A stretch of DNA of 64,000 nt, taken from NCBI RefSeq assembly GCF_016908195.1, contig NZ_JAFBDK010000011.1, forward strand, positions 51,044 through 115,043, read 5' to 3'. The DNA is from Jeotgalibacillus terrae. Its GTDB lineage: Bacteria > Bacillota > Bacilli > Bacillales > Jeotgalibacillaceae. A program made the position numbers and the translations under genes. Shown piece after piece: positions 27,243 through 36,460 of this stretch (positions within the stretch are counted from its first letter, which is position 1; every line of letters starts with the position of its first letter). Under the pieces are notes generated by a model, which had not been told where the DNA came from, did not search any database, and worked only from the letters and a program-made list of their open reading frames with translations.

Positions 27243-27371
27243 ATGCTAGAAAACGTAATGGAATTTTTCAGAAACCTGCCACCTAAGAAATGTGCATCCT
27301 GCGGAGAACAAATGGAAGAACAGGCTGAAGCTTACACAACTGTATGCAGCAAGTGTGCAGGAACTCAATAA
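27243..27371 (+). CDS. yhfH: YhfH family zinc-ribbon-like small protein
   Basis: A 42-residue protein not reported by an ordinary length cutoff: it starts MLENVMEFFRNLPPKKCASC and carries CASC ... CSKC, two CxxC knuckles likely to hold one zinc. It matches B. subtilis YhfH in size, start and neighbourhood (beside yhfI). ATG 27243 has AGAGAGG nine bases upstream; an in-frame ATG at 27237 is too close to that site. Function unknown. It is followed at once by a bidirectional terminator shared with hemY. Confidence 0.85.
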   Translation: MLENVMEFFRNLPPKKCASCGEQMEEQAEAYTTVCSKCAGTQ

Positions 27372-27397
27372 AAAAAGCGCCCATGGGCGCTTTTTTT
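27371..27397. terminator. Bidirectional terminator yhfH / hemY
   Basis: GCGCC/GGCGC stem with a CATG loop, flanked by A and T runs on each side. Confidence 0.85.
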
Positions 27398-28814
27398 ATT
27401 GGGTAATATAGTTCAGTGCTTTATATGCAGCGGCTTCTCCCTGATCAATACAGTCAGGCAGGCCGATCCCATCGTAAGAAGCACCGGCCAGATAAACACC
27501 CGGATAGTTTTTTTCAAGCTCCGTTCTGACAGCAGCCATTCTTTCTCTGTGGCCGACTGTATACTGCGGCATTGCTTTCTTCCAGCGTGTGACGATTGTA
27601 AAGTCAGGCTTACTTTTCACTTTAATGATTTTATTCAGATCATCGAGCACAATTTTCTCGATCTGGTCATCTGAAAGATCAACGACAGTTTCATCGCCCG
27701 CTCTACCCACGTAACATCTGAGCAGTACTTTTCCTTCAGGCGTTGTATGAGGCCATTTTCTATCAGTCCATGTACACGCAGTAATCGTATAATCACTGTT
27801 TCTTGATACCACAAAGCCTGTTCCATCAAGAATATTCTCTACCTCTTCTTGATCAAATGCCATTGCAACCGTTGCAACTGAAGTTGCGGGAATATGTTCA
27901 ATCTGTTCAAGCAGACCGGAATCTGAAAAGACAGATCCTGCTGTAAAATGAGGCACAGTAAAAATCACACTGTCTGCTTCGATGACGGCTCCGCTGTTTA
28001 ATGACAGCTGGTAGCGGTCACCACGGCTGATTGATTCTACTCGGGTACCTTTTAAAATGTCACAATCAGACAGTCTGGTTTCCAGTGTTTCAACGAGTGA
28101 CTCCAGTCCCGTAGATAGCGTTAAGAACATACTTTTCTTTTTTTCACCAGGCTTTCTGTTAGCTGCCGGAGATGTTTTTTTCATTCCTGCAATCAGACTG
28201 CGGTGTTCCTGTTCAAGCTTACCGTACTGTGGAAACGTAGATTGAAGGCTGATCTGATCGATATCACCTGCATAAATTCCTGATAACAGTGGTTCAATCA
28301 GATTTTCAACGACTTCGTTTCCAAGTCTTCTTCTGAAGAAAGTACCCAGCGATTGATCATCCTGACGGTTAGATTTTGGCAGCACAAAGTCCCCTGCCGC
28401 TCTCAGCTTGCCAGTGAGTGAGATCAGATCTGTTAGCATAAACGGTCTGATTTGTGTCGGGATCCCCATGATTGCGCCGCCAGGCATGGGATGCAATTTA
28501 TCATTAACGAGGATAAAAGCCTGACCTGTCGCATTAGGTACAAGCTTGTCAGCCATTCCGACATCTGTGATCAGACGCCCCATACTCTTTTTGCGTTCAA
28601 GAAAAGAGTCGGGGCCCCGTTCGATCACAAAGCCGTCCTGTACGACAGTTTGAATTTTCCCGCCAAGCCTGTGATTCGCTTCTACGATTGTAATTTCTGC
28701 GTCCAGCTGCTCAGTATTTATTTTTTCCTGTGCCCGATATGCAGCGGCCAGGCCTGTTATCCCGCCGCCTACGATCACGATTTTGCGCTTTGACTGTGTC
28801 ACAGTAATCATCAC
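27396..28814 (-). CDS. hemY: Coproporphyrinogen III oxidase, HemY
   Basis: A 472-residue FAD enzyme with VIVGGGITGLAAAY at the N-terminus, VEANHRLGGKIQTV, GFVIERGPDSFLERK and the C-terminal GVYLAGASYDGIGLPDCIDQG, all typical of HemY/HemG. In Gram-positive bacteria it oxidises coproporphyrinogen to coproporphyrin III for iron insertion by HemH. The start context is weak (GAAAGTG before ATG 28814; GTG 28802 is an alternative), so the N-terminus may be shorter by a few residues. It lies downstream of hemE and hemH but is separated from hemH by a dispersed repeat. Confidence 0.94.
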   Translation of the reverse strand: MMITVTQSKRKIVIVGGGITGLAAAYRAQEKINTEQLDAEITIVEANHRLGGKIQTVVQDGFVIERGPDSFLERKKSMGRLITDVGMADKLVPNATGQAFILVNDKLHPMPGGAIMGIPTQIRPFMLTDLISLTGKLRAAGDFVLPKSNRQDDQSLGTFFRRRLGNEVVENLIEPLLSGIYAGDIDQISLQSTFPQYGKLEQEHRSLIAGMKKTSPAANRKPGEKKKSMFLTLSTGLESLVETLETRLSDCDILKGTRVESISRGDRYQLSLNSGAVIEADSVIFTVPHFTAGSVFSDSGLLEQIEHIPATSVATVAMAFDQEEVENILDGTGFVVSRNSDYTITACTWTDRKWPHTTPEGKVLLRCYVGRAGDETVVDLSDDQIEKIVLDDLNKIIKVKSKPDFTIVTRWKKAMPQYTVGHRERMAAVRTELEKNYPGVYLAGASYDGIGLPDCIDQGEAAAYKALNYITQ

Positions 28815-28856
28815 TTTCTGTAAACTGGATTTTCACTTGTTGTCTGTTAGATCATG

Positions 28857-29022
28857 CGGTAAGTTGGCTGATGATTTACGCTGCAGGGGGACGCTTTTCC
28901 GCATGAGCCGGTTTTTGGCTCCGGTTCAATCAAGCCTCCTCGTGCTTCGCACTGCGGGATCTCGCCTGTCCGGCTTCTCCTGCTGGAGTCGCCACCTGCA
29001 GCTCCAATCATCAGCTGTGCTA
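28857..29022. repeat. Dispersed GC-rich intergenic repeat, copy 4
   Basis: Between hemH and hemY. Contains TTGGCTGATGATTTACGCTG, the inner GAGCCGGTTTTTGGCTC hairpin, GCCTCCTCGTGCTTCGCAC and a closing ATCATCAGCTGTGC. It is closest to copy 5. Confidence 0.8.
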
Positions 29023-29066
29023 GAACATAGGCTAACTTTCTTAAGCTATATTGATAGAAAAACTAA

Positions 29067-29996
29067 TTATCCTAATGTCTTCAAAACTTTATCTGTCATT
29101 GCATCGATGAATAATGGCTGTGTGTTTGGCATTTCCGGACGGAAGTAATCTGCTCCGATTTCGTCTGTTACAACTTTGCACTCGTAATCATTGTCATAAA
29201 GGACTTCTAAATGATCAGATACGAATCCAACCGGTGTGTAGACAAATGCAGTATAGCCGTGCTGTTCATGCAGATCTTTTGTCAGATCCTGAACGTCAGG
29301 GCCGATCCATGGATCAGGCGTATTCCCTTCACTCTGCCAGCCGATTTCGTAATTTTTAACGCCTGCCTGCTCTGCGATCATATCAGCTGTTTCTTTCAGC
29401 TGGTCCGGATAAGGGTCGCCACCTGCAAGAATTTTTTCAGGCAGACTGTGAGCAGATACGATCAGAACCGCTTTTTCACGTTGCTCATCTGTCATGCTGC
29501 TAAATGTAGCCTGCACTTTCTCAGACCAGTACTGAATAAATTTCGGCTCATCATACCAGCTTTCAATAGATACGATTGAAGGTCCGCCGATTTCATCTGC
29601 GCGGTCTTTTGCCCGTTTGTTATATGATTTCACGCTGTAAGATGAGAAGTGAGGCGCAAGTACAATCGACACTGCCTCTTCAATACCGTCTTTTTTCATT
29701 TCATCTACTGCATCTTCAACGAACGGTTCAATATGTTTTAAGCCAAGATACATGACAAATTCAATCTCGTCCTGCACTTCATTCAGTCTTGCAGTCAGTG
29801 CATTTGCCTGCTCTTCTGTGATTCGTGCAAGCGGAGAAATACCGCCGATTGCGCGATAGCGGTCTCTCAAATCTTCAAGCAATTCTTCCGAAGGTTTTCT
29901 GCCGCGACGGATATGTGTATAGTAACGTTCCAGATCATCTTCTGAATATGGTGTTCCATATGCCATGACAAGTAGACCCATTTTTTTCTTTGACAT
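29067..29996 (-). CDS. hemH: Coproporphyrin III ferrochelatase HemH
   Basis: A 309-residue ferrochelatase: [27 protein letters not shown] at the start, the catalytic histidine in [10 protein letters not shown] and the conserved [18 protein letters not shown] with the metal-site glutamate. It inserts iron into coproporphyrin III. ATG 29996 has GAGGTGG upstream. It lies between hemE and hemY in the same direction, 90 bases after hemE. Confidence 0.96.
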   Translation of the reverse strand: MSKKKMGLLVMAYGTPYSEDDLERYYTHIRRGRKPSEELLEDLRDRYRAIGGISPLARITEEQANALTARLNEVQDEIEFVMYLGLKHIEPFVEDAVDEMKKDGIEEAVSIVLAPHFSSYSVKSYNKRAKDRADEIGGPSIVSIESWYDEPKFIQYWSEKVQATFSSMTDEQREKAVLIVSAHSLPEKILAGGDPYPDQLKETADMIAEQAGVKNYEIGWQSEGNTPDPWIGPDVQDLTKDLHEQHGYTAFVYTPVGFVSDHLEVLYDNDYECKVVTDEIGADYFRPEMPNTQPLFIDAMTDKVLKTLG

Positions 29997-30086
29997 TTCA
30001 ATTCCACCTCATTAGCTAGATTTATGCTTCTCTATTGTTGTAGCAAACTGTTTACTAAGCTTCCATTTTTCTGCTTTATTAATGTG

Positions 30087-31118
30087 TTAACGGGCAGTAT
30101 ATTCCTGTACAAATGCTGTCAGCTTTTTCAGTGTCTCTGGCTGTACTTCAGGAAATACACCGTGTCCGAGATTGAAAATATGCCCCGGGTGCTTCATTCC
30201 TGCATCAAGAATCGGCTTTACATTTTTCTCGATAATATCCCAATCGCATAACAGCAGTGAAGGATCGAGGTTCCCCTGAACGGTTTTGTTTACACCTTTT
30301 TCACGTGCTTCTTCAATCGACAGTCTCCAGTCAAGACCGACTACATCAAGCGGAAGGTCATTCCAGTCTTTAGCAAGATGTGCAGCACCTACCCCATGCA
30401 TAATCAGAGGAATATTTAATTCTTTCAGTGCAGCAAAGATCTTCTCCATATGCGGCTTAATAAATATGCGGTAATCCTGTACATTTAATGTACCTACCCA
30501 CGAATCAAACAGCTGAATGGTACCTGCGCCTGCATGAACCTGAGCCGTTGTATAACGGATGGTCATCTCTGCAAGCTTGTCCATTAATGCATGCCATGCT
30601 GCTGGTTCCTGGTACATAAATGCTTTTGTTTTATGATAATTTTTTGAAGGCCCGCCTTCGATCATGTAACTTGCAAGTGTAAACGGGGCACCGCCAAAAC
30701 CGATCAGCGGCACATTCAGCTGTTCAGTTGTCAGTAATTTTATGGTCTCAAGCACATAAGGAACATCCTCTTCCGGCTCGATCATGCCAAGCTTTTCAAT
30801 GTCAGCTGCTGAGCGGATTGGATTATCAATTACAGGACCGATACCTGATTTAATTTCAACATCTACTCCTATTGCAGGAAGCGGTGTCATAATATCTTTG
30901 TATAAAACTGCCGCATCTACACCATAATTCTCAACCGGGAGCCTGGTTACATACGCACACAGCTCAGGCTGATGTGTTATTTCGAATAGCGAGTATTTTT
31001 CTTTTATAGCGCGGTACTCAGGCTGGGAACGGCCCGCCTGCCTCATATACCAGACAGGTGTGTGTGACACTTCCTGCCCTCTTGCTGCGCGTAAAAATGT
31101 ATCGTTAAATGAACTCAT
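30087..31118 (-). CDS. hemE: Uroporphyrinogen decarboxylase HemE
   Basis: A 343-residue protein with the family signature [47 protein letters not shown] and [13 protein letters not shown]. It turns uroporphyrinogen III into coproporphyrinogen III. The start at ATG 31118 fits the usual N-terminus; AAAGGTGG lies 12 bases before it, a little far. The longer frame to 31190 is not supported. First gene of hemE-hemH-hemY; its promoter region has a palindrome discussed separately. Confidence 0.95.
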   Translation of the reverse strand: MSSFNDTFLRAARGQEVSHTPVWYMRQAGRSQPEYRAIKEKYSLFEITHQPELCAYVTRLPVENYGVDAAVLYKDIMTPLPAIGVDVEIKSGIGPVIDNPIRSAADIEKLGMIEPEEDVPYVLETIKLLTTEQLNVPLIGFGGAPFTLASYMIEGGPSKNYHKTKAFMYQEPAAWHALMDKLAEMTIRYTTAQVHAGAGTIQLFDSWVGTLNVQDYRIFIKPHMEKIFAALKELNIPLIMHGVGAAHLAKDWNDLPLDVVGLDWRLSIEEAREKGVNKTVQGNLDPSLLLCDWDIIEKNVKPILDAGMKHPGHIFNLGHGVFPEVQPETLKKLTAFVQEYTAR

Positions 31119-31224
31119 AATGAGTGGGATCCACCTTTCAAAATATACTGAATGCAACTTCTCTAAAAGACTACTTCTTTTTTCGGTCATTATATCCGTT
31201 TTTAACTATAGACCTTTTCTATTT

Positions 31225-31243
31225 CAGTGTACACAAGACACTG
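31225..31243. promoter_or_regulatory. Palindrome in the hemE upstream region
   Basis: CAGTGT-N7-ACACTG, partly covering a TTGACA (minus strand, 31242-31247). It is an operator candidate for hemE; no known regulator box is recognised. Confidence 0.35.
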
Positions 31244-31295
31244 TCAAATGTCATAAAATCTCCTCTTTTACATTGATAGAAAAGCATTTCCTTTG

Positions 31296-31319
31296 GTTTA
31301 GGTGAGTAAAAAAGGGTAT
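31296..31319 (+). promoter_or_regulatory. Sigma-B-like promoter of hmoB
   Basis: GTTTAG, 12-base spacer, GGGTAT. Matches the sigma-B consensus at 11 of 12 positions, 53 bases before the hmoB start. Confidence 0.65.
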
Positions 31320-31371
31320 AAATAAATCAGTGGCTTCCTTTTTTACGGAAGATAAAAATGAAGGAGGATGA

Positions 31372-31890
31372 ATGATGATGAAAAAGATTTATATGACGTT
31401 TGGAACACCGGAATTTTTACATAAATTCCAGGAGGAAAATCCTGATGAAACTCTGATTCAGCTATTAGGAGACGATACAGCTCTTTTAGTCCATGAAACT
31501 GAGGGTGAAACGCTCTTTAACGAGCCGAGAAAATACGAGGCTTTTAGTGAGTCGGGACAGCTGACTGAAAACGGCTTTTTCGTATTCAATAATATCCCTG
31601 TTTCTGATGAAGGCAGACCGTTATTTGAGCACCGCTTCAAAAACCGTGCCGGAATGATTGAAGAAGAGCCTGGATTTATTGCAATCCGCGTCCTGAGACC
31701 ATTGGATTCAGACATTTATGTTGTTCTGACTCAGTGGGAAGATGAAGCTTCCTTTAAGGACTGGCAAAACTCACAGTCCTATAATAAAGCACACGAAAAG
31801 CGCGGCACACCTGAAGGCATCGACCATCAGAAAACCATGTTCCCAAGAGCATCATTCGTTACAAAATACGTCGGACAGACAGAACAGTAA
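31372..31890 (+). CDS. hmoB: Heme-degrading monooxygenase HmoB (YhgC)
   Basis: A 172-residue protein. The N-terminal part is the poorly conserved half; the C-terminal part (about 80-165) is an antibiotic-biosynthesis-monooxygenase (ABM) domain with NRAGMIEEEPGFIAIRVLRP and WEDEASFKDWQNSQSYNKAHEKRG, where the histidine is the likely heme ligand. B. subtilis HmoB binds and degrades heme, and it lies beside hemE as here. AAGGAGG precedes three tandem ATGs (31372, 31375, 31378); the first is used, the exact start is open. A sigma-B-like promoter lies upstream. Confidence 0.9.
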   Translation: MMMKKIYMTFGTPEFLHKFQEENPDETLIQLLGDDTALLVHETEGETLFNEPRKYEAFSESGQLTENGFFVFNNIPVSDEGRPLFEHRFKNRAGMIEEEPGFIAIRVLRPLDSDIYVVLTQWEDEASFKDWQNSQSYNKAHEKRGTPEGIDHQKTMFPRASFVTKYVGQTEQ

Positions 31891-31921
31891 AAAAATCGGT
31901 GGGCTTCCACCGATTTTTTTA
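31891..31921. terminator. Bidirectional terminator hmoB / liaR
   Basis: A 12-bp stem (AAAAATCGGTGG / CCACCGATTTTT) with a GCTT loop and T runs on both sides. Confidence 0.88.
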
Positions 31922-32560
31922 TTTATTTCTCAGCAACCCTTTCCGGTTCGCATAAATCGCAGCCTGCGTTCTGTCACTGAGTTCAAGCTTACTTAACACA
32001 TTACTGACATGCGTCTTAACCGTTTTAATGCCTATGTATAATTCCTCTGCAATTTCCTGATTCGTCAACCCGTCGCCCAGACATTTCAATACGTCCATTT
32101 CCCGCTCAGTCAAATCCTCATGAAGGACCCTTTCCTTACTTCTGAAGCGTGTCATTAATTTATTTGCAACCTGCGGCTCAATCACAGATTCTCCCCTCGC
32201 TGCCTTATATATAGCATCTAGGATCTGCGGTGCTGAAGACGTTTTTAAGATATAACTGTGTGCGCCTGCTTCAAGCGCAGGAAAGACCTGCTCATCATCA
32301 TAATAACTGGTTAGAATAATGATTTTTGTATCAGGAAGAAATGAGAGAATTTTTTCAGTCGCTTCGATTCCTGTTCCTCCCTCCATCAGCAGATCCATCA
32401 AAATGACATCAGGATTCGTCTTTTCAGCGAGTACGGCAGCTTCTTTTCCGTTCGTCGCCTCACCAAGAAATTCAATATCCGTCTCTGTCAGCAGGTAGGA
32501 TTTAATACCGAGTCTGACCATTTCATGATCATCCACTATCATCACTTTTACTTTCTCCAA
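31919..32560 (-). CDS. liaR: LuxR-type response regulator LiaR-like
   Basis: A 213-residue NarL/FixJ regulator. The receiver domain has VMIVDDHEMVR and the phosphoacceptor in DVILMDLLM; the C-terminal HTH_LuxR is LTEREMDVLKCLGDGLTNQEIAEEL through TVKTHVSNVLSKL. The start is TTG 32560 with GAAGGGGG upstream, one base after the liaS stop. With LiaF and LiaS it forms a LiaFSR/VraTSR three-gene system responding to cell-wall antibiotics. Confidence 0.93.
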   Translation of the reverse strand: MEKVKVMIVDDHEMVRLGIKSYLLTETDIEFLGEATNGKEAAVLAEKTNPDVILMDLLMEGGTGIEATEKILSFLPDTKIIILTSYYDDEQVFPALEAGAHSYILKTSSAPQILDAIYKAARGESVIEPQVANKLMTRFRSKERVLHEDLTEREMDVLKCLGDGLTNQEIAEELYIGIKTVKTHVSNVLSKLELSDRTQAAIYANRKGLLRNK

Positions 32561-32561
32561 C

Positions 32562-33605
32562 CTACTCGCCCCCTTCCGTTATAGCAAACCTGATTGTAAT
32601 ATATGTACCTTCACCCTCTTTTGATCGCAGCTCAAACTGTCCGCCAATTTCTTCACAGCGCTCTTTCATTGTCTGCAGGCCGTATGAGGTCCACTTCTTC
32701 TCATTGACATCAAACCCTGTTCCATTATCTCCAATAAAAAGCTGAAAAAACGTCCCTTTCAGCTCAGATCTGATCGTAATCACTGTAGCGTTCGCATGTC
32801 TGAGAATATTTGATACAGCTTCCTGAACGACTCTGAATAAATGCTCATCCGAACTTTCCGGAATCTTATTCATATGCTGAAGGTTCATTGAAAATGTAAT
32901 CGGCGTTTTTTGTTCAAGTTCGTTCGCAAGCTTTTCAAGCCCTGTGGAGAGTGACTCACCCTTAAGGTCTACCGGTCTCAAATGCAGCAGGAGCGCTCTC
33001 ATTTCCCCCTGCGCTTTTTCAGCGATCTCTGCTGCCTGGTGAATCAGCTGCTTCGCCTGGCTGTGATCTGTGTCGAGCATTCTCACTGAAGCCGAAGACA
33101 TCATCGTCATGGCAAAAAGCTGCTGACTGACTGAATCATGCAGATCCCTTGCCAGCCTCTGACGCTCCTCGATGACAGCAGCCTGTTGAGCCTGCTTCTC
33201 AAGTGTTAAGCGTTCACTTGAAATTCGCTGAAGAGACCTTGCCTGCTCACTCATATTAACGGAGAGTTCATTTAATGATCTTTCGAGAACTGAGAGATCA
33301 TCCGCATCTTTGATATGAAGCACCTCTCCAGTTTTTCCTGATGAAAGCCTCGCCACAAAGGCGTTCATCTCATCAAGACGCTGGCGCATGATCGTACCTG
33401 ACCGGATCCCGGTATAGAGTGACATCATCAAAAAAATGATAGCTGTGACAGCAACAACGACCAGTGATGCAGCAGTATCCAGAACCGGTTCTTCAGATAA
33501 AAAAATATAGAGCTGCAATACAGTGAAAAGTAAAATGGCGCCATATAACGTAAACCTGATATATTGAAGGATAAACCAGTGATTCAAACTCGCTACTTTA
33601 ATCAT
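32562..33605 (-). CDS. liaS: Sensor histidine kinase LiaS-like
   Basis: A 347-residue membrane kinase with two N-terminal helices (about 13-32 and 44-65), a short HAMP linker, a HisKA_3 box RQRLARDLHDSVSQQLFAM carrying the phospho-His, and a HATPase domain with EHLFRVVQEAVSNILRHANA and DNGTGFD. The very short extracellular loop is typical of intramembrane-sensing kinases such as LiaS. ATG 33605 has GAGGAGGGCGT before it. Confidence 0.93.
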   Translation of the reverse strand: MIKVASLNHWFILQYIRFTLYGAILLFTVLQLYIFLSEEPVLDTAASLVVVAVTAIIFLMMSLYTGIRSGTIMRQRLDEMNAFVARLSSGKTGEVLHIKDADDLSVLERSLNELSVNMSEQARSLQRISSERLTLEKQAQQAAVIEERQRLARDLHDSVSQQLFAMTMMSSASVRMLDTDHSQAKQLIHQAAEIAEKAQGEMRALLLHLRPVDLKGESLSTGLEKLANELEQKTPITFSMNLQHMNKIPESSDEHLFRVVQEAVSNILRHANATVITIRSELKGTFFQLFIGDNGTGFDVNEKKWTSYGLQTMKERCEEIGGQFELRSKEGEGTYITIRFAITEGGE

Positions 33606-33614
33606 ACGCCCTCC

Positions 33615-34409
33615 TCAGATCCTGTCGATCCGTACAGATCCGACATTCACATCAAGAATGATCTTCACTCTTTTTGGCGCCTCATTAAAATCAGCTGACT
33701 GATACGCCAGAGGACGCTCATTTGTTCCTTCTGTACGTCTTTCAAACATAGTATTTTCCCCAACCGCAACCTTAGAAGTAATGTCTACGCTGAGTTCTTC
33801 CGGTACAAGCATTTTAATATTGCCGATTCTGACTGTCACATCCAAAAGCGTCTCTCCCTCGGATATATAGGCTTTCTTCAAATCAAATACATAATTGCCG
33901 ACTGATTTATTCAGCTTCATATTCTCAAGTGCCCAGTTCTCCGATGTGAACGCTTCATTACCGATACTCATTGCATGCTTCATACTTGTTCTTGTAATAG
34001 ATTCAGCTGCAGTTTTAAAAGAAGCATGATCACCACCGAATCTGTTATTTCCATAGCGCACTTCAATTGAACTCTTCTTCGACAGCATTGACAATGCAAA
34101 TGCCACCAGCAGTAATGGCCACAGCTTCCAGATCCCGTTATAGCCAAAGGACATTTCTTCTGACAAATAGGATACAGTCAGCAGACCGCCGTATACAGTG
34201 AAGATCAATCCAAGGAATATGCCTTTCCGTCTTGTTATAAACTTGATCAGATTAACGATTCCTATCGTCAGGAACAGCACAGGAATGATCAGGCTTGTAA
34301 CCAGCCCACCGTTGAACTGCAGAATGCCCAGGTTAATCAGTAACAGCAGTAAGCCGAATACAAGAAGAAAACTCGCACATCCCCACTGTTTTTTATTTGT
34401 TCCATCCAT
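33615..34409 (-). CDS. liaF: LiaF-like envelope-stress regulator membrane protein
   Basis: A 264-residue protein with about four N-terminal membrane helices and a C-terminal soluble DUF2154/LiaF-type domain (VRIGNIKMLVPEELSVDI). LiaF holds the LiaSR system off in the absence of stress. It is the first gene of a liaF-liaS-liaR unit, 10 bases before liaS. LiaI/LiaH, the usual B. subtilis target proteins, are not adjacent. Confidence 0.9.
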   Translation of the reverse strand: MDGTNKKQWGCASFLLVFGLLLLLINLGILQFNGGLVTSLIIPVLFLTIGIVNLIKFITRRKGIFLGLIFTVYGGLLTVSYLSEEMSFGYNGIWKLWPLLLVAFALSMLSKKSSIEVRYGNNRFGGDHASFKTAAESITRTSMKHAMSIGNEAFTSENWALENMKLNKSVGNYVFDLKKAYISEGETLLDVTVRIGNIKMLVPEELSVDITSKVAVGENTMFERRTEGTNERPLAYQSADFNEAPKRVKIILDVNVGSVRIDRI

Positions 34410-34488
34410 TCTGTCCCCTGCCTTTCTTCAGACACTTTTCTTCATTGTAAGGTGTCTGCAGTTTGTTGATAAGCATCATGGGCAGGAC

Positions 34489-34513
34489 GCTGCCTCCGTC
34501 TTCAGACGGAGGC
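34489..34513 (-). terminator. Hairpin at the end of the PAP2 gene
   Basis: GCCTCCGTC/GACGGAGGC with a TTCA loop overlaps the PAP2 stop; no clear T tract, so the function as terminator is uncertain. Confidence 0.4.
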
Positions 34514-35101
34514 GCGTCGTTTCATGAGGTACTCGTAGACGAGCAGGCAGACAATTGCGTAGGTATAGCCGAGCAGCCATCCTCCGATGACATCTGTGAA
34601 ATAATGTGCTTGTTCAGGCATTCTGCTGAGACCTGCAAGGATAGAGATTAAAATGCCGACAGCAAACATTAATGCCTGGCCGGCTGCATCTCCAGACCTT
34701 TCAGTAATGAGGTAAATGATCACAATGGCTGCGATCATACTGACCATGGCATGGCCGCTTGGAAAACTGTAGCTTTCTCCTAACAGCTGATCCGGCCGCG
34801 GCCGCTCAGTAAGGCTTTTAATTAACCTGTTTATATAATTGCCTCCCCCGACAGCAAGTAAAACGATCATCATCCCAAGATAATGATTCCGTCTGAACCA
34901 TAAGTAAAGCACTGCACCAATACTGATCAGTGCTAAAAACCACTCTCCACCCAAGAAGCTGAAAAACAGTAAGAAGTCCAGTCCACTAAAAAATTCTGAG
35001 CCGAATTGATCGATATCACCCAGACCATTATCTAAGTTAATCACCAGTAAAACTGCCGCTGCAAAAGTGACAGCTGCCAGTGGATAAAACCATTTTTTCA
35101 T
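34502..35101 (-). CDS. PAP2 family membrane phosphatase
   Basis: A 199-residue protein with about six membrane helices and the three phosphatase motifs: KSLTERPRPDQL, SFPSGHAMVS and SRMPEQAHYFTDVIGG. Such enzymes act on undecaprenyl pyrophosphate or phosphatidic acid at the outer side of the membrane. ATG 35101 is preferred because GGAGGAGGG is seven bases before it; ATG 35107 touches the site. It lies just ahead of the liaFSR genes and may be co-regulated with them, but this is inference. Confidence 0.88.
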   Translation of the reverse strand: MKKWFYPLAAVTFAAAVLLVINLDNGLGDIDQFGSEFFSGLDFLLFFSFLGGEWFLALISIGAVLYLWFRRNHYLGMMIVLLAVGGGNYINRLIKSLTERPRPDQLLGESYSFPSGHAMVSMIAAIVIIYLITERSGDAAGQALMFAVGILISILAGLSRMPEQAHYFTDVIGGWLLGYTYAIVCLLVYEYLMKRRASV

Positions 35102-35231
35102 GCTCATTCCCTCCTCCCTGCCTACTTACATTATATAGCAAGAATCAAATCGTCAAAAGAGTGAAAAAATTCGTTTCCCGTGCTATACTGACTCATTGGC
35201 AAATGCTTTTAACTATGAAAGGAGCATACAT

Positions 35232-36404
35232 ATGACTGAAAAACTTTTTTCGCTATTAGATTCTTATTTTGACGATATGGTTTCACTTCGCCGTCACCTT
35301 CACCAGCATCCTGAGCTTTCATTTGAAGAAAAAGAAACGCCTGCACTTATTGAGGCTTTTTACAAAGACCTTGGCGTTGAAGTAAAAACCGGTGTTGGCG
35401 GAAATGGTGTAACAGCTGTCATCAAAGGGGCTCATCCCGGTAAAACAGTTGCACTGCGGGCAGACTTTGATGCCCTTCCAATCCAGGACGAAAAAGATGT
35501 ACCATACAAATCACTAATCGCAGATAAAATGCATGCCTGCGGACACGATGGCCATACCGCTGCATTACTTCATCTTGCAAAAGCACTACACCTTTTAAAA
35601 GATGAATTGCATGGAACATATGTCATGATTCATCAGCACGCTGAAGAATATGCGCCGGGCGGGGCAATCAGTATGATTAAAGACGGCTGTCTTGATGGCG
35701 TTGATGTTGTCTTTGGCACGCACCTATGGGTCACAGCTGACCTGGATAAAGTGGAATACCGCACCGGGCCGATCATGGCAGCTGCAGACCGTTTTGAAAT
35801 TAAGATTCAGGGTGCAGGTGGACATGGTGCCCAGCCACATAAAACAAAAGATGCGGTTGTTGCAGGTGCCCAGCTTGTTACATCCCTTCAGCAAATTGCT
35901 TCAAGACGCGTGAACCCTGTTGAATCTGCAGTTGTCTCAGTCGGCTCATTTGTAGCAGAAAATGCATTCAATGTAATCGCTGATTCTGCAAAGCTGATTG
36001 GAACAGCCAGAACGTTTGAGCCTGCAGTACGTGACCTTGTTGAAAAAGAGATTGGCAGAATCACAGAAGGAACTGCGATCGCAACAGACTGCACATATGA
36101 TTACAACTACTTCAGAGGATATCCTGCGGTTGTAAATCATGAAAAAGAAACAGACTATATTGTAGATATAGCAAACAGCATCCCGGGTGTGACTGCACAG
36201 GAAAGCGAGATGCAAATGGGTGGGGAAGACTTTGCCTATTATCTAGAACACCGTCCGGGTACATTCTTCTTCACAGGTGCTAAACCTGAAGGAGTCGATG
36301 TACCTTACCCGCACCATCATCCAAAATTCGATTTTAATGAAAAAGCAATGCTGATCGCTGCAAAAACACTCGGCAAAGCCGCGATCGAGTATCACAAACA
36401 GTAA
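35232..36404 (+). CDS. yhaA: M20 family amidohydrolase (YhaA-like)
   Basis: A 390-residue zinc peptidase/aminoacylase-type enzyme: LRRHLHQHPELSFEE, the metal-binding ACGHDGHTAALL, HQHAEEYAPGGA, and the dimerisation/lid motif GAGGHGAQPHKTKDAV; GGEDFAYYLEH holds another metal ligand. It hydrolyses N-acyl amino acids or peptides. ATG 35232 has GAAAGGAG before it. The position between the ecs genes and the hem/hmoB side matches yhaA in B. subtilis. Confidence 0.93.
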   Translation: MTEKLFSLLDSYFDDMVSLRRHLHQHPELSFEEKETPALIEAFYKDLGVEVKTGVGGNGVTAVIKGAHPGKTVALRADFDALPIQDEKDVPYKSLIADKMHACGHDGHTAALLHLAKALHLLKDELHGTYVMIHQHAEEYAPGGAISMIKDGCLDGVDVVFGTHLWVTADLDKVEYRTGPIMAAADRFEIKIQGAGGHGAQPHKTKDAVVAGAQLVTSLQQIASRRVNPVESAVVSVGSFVAENAFNVIADSAKLIGTARTFEPAVRDLVEKEIGRITEGTAIATDCTYDYNYFRGYPAVVNHEKETDYIVDIANSIPGVTAQESEMQMGGEDFAYYLEHRPGTFFFTGAKPEGVDVPYPHHHPKFDFNEKAMLIAAKTLGKAAIEYHKQ

Positions 36405-36411
36405 TAACACG

Positions 36412-36460
36412 AAAAAAGAGCTGTCATCCTGATTTCACACACAGGGACAGCTCTTTTTTT
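36412..36460. terminator. Bidirectional terminator yhaA / ecsB
   Basis: A 14-bp stem (AAAAAAGAGCTGTC / GACAGCTCTTTTTT) with T runs on both strands. Confidence 0.88.
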
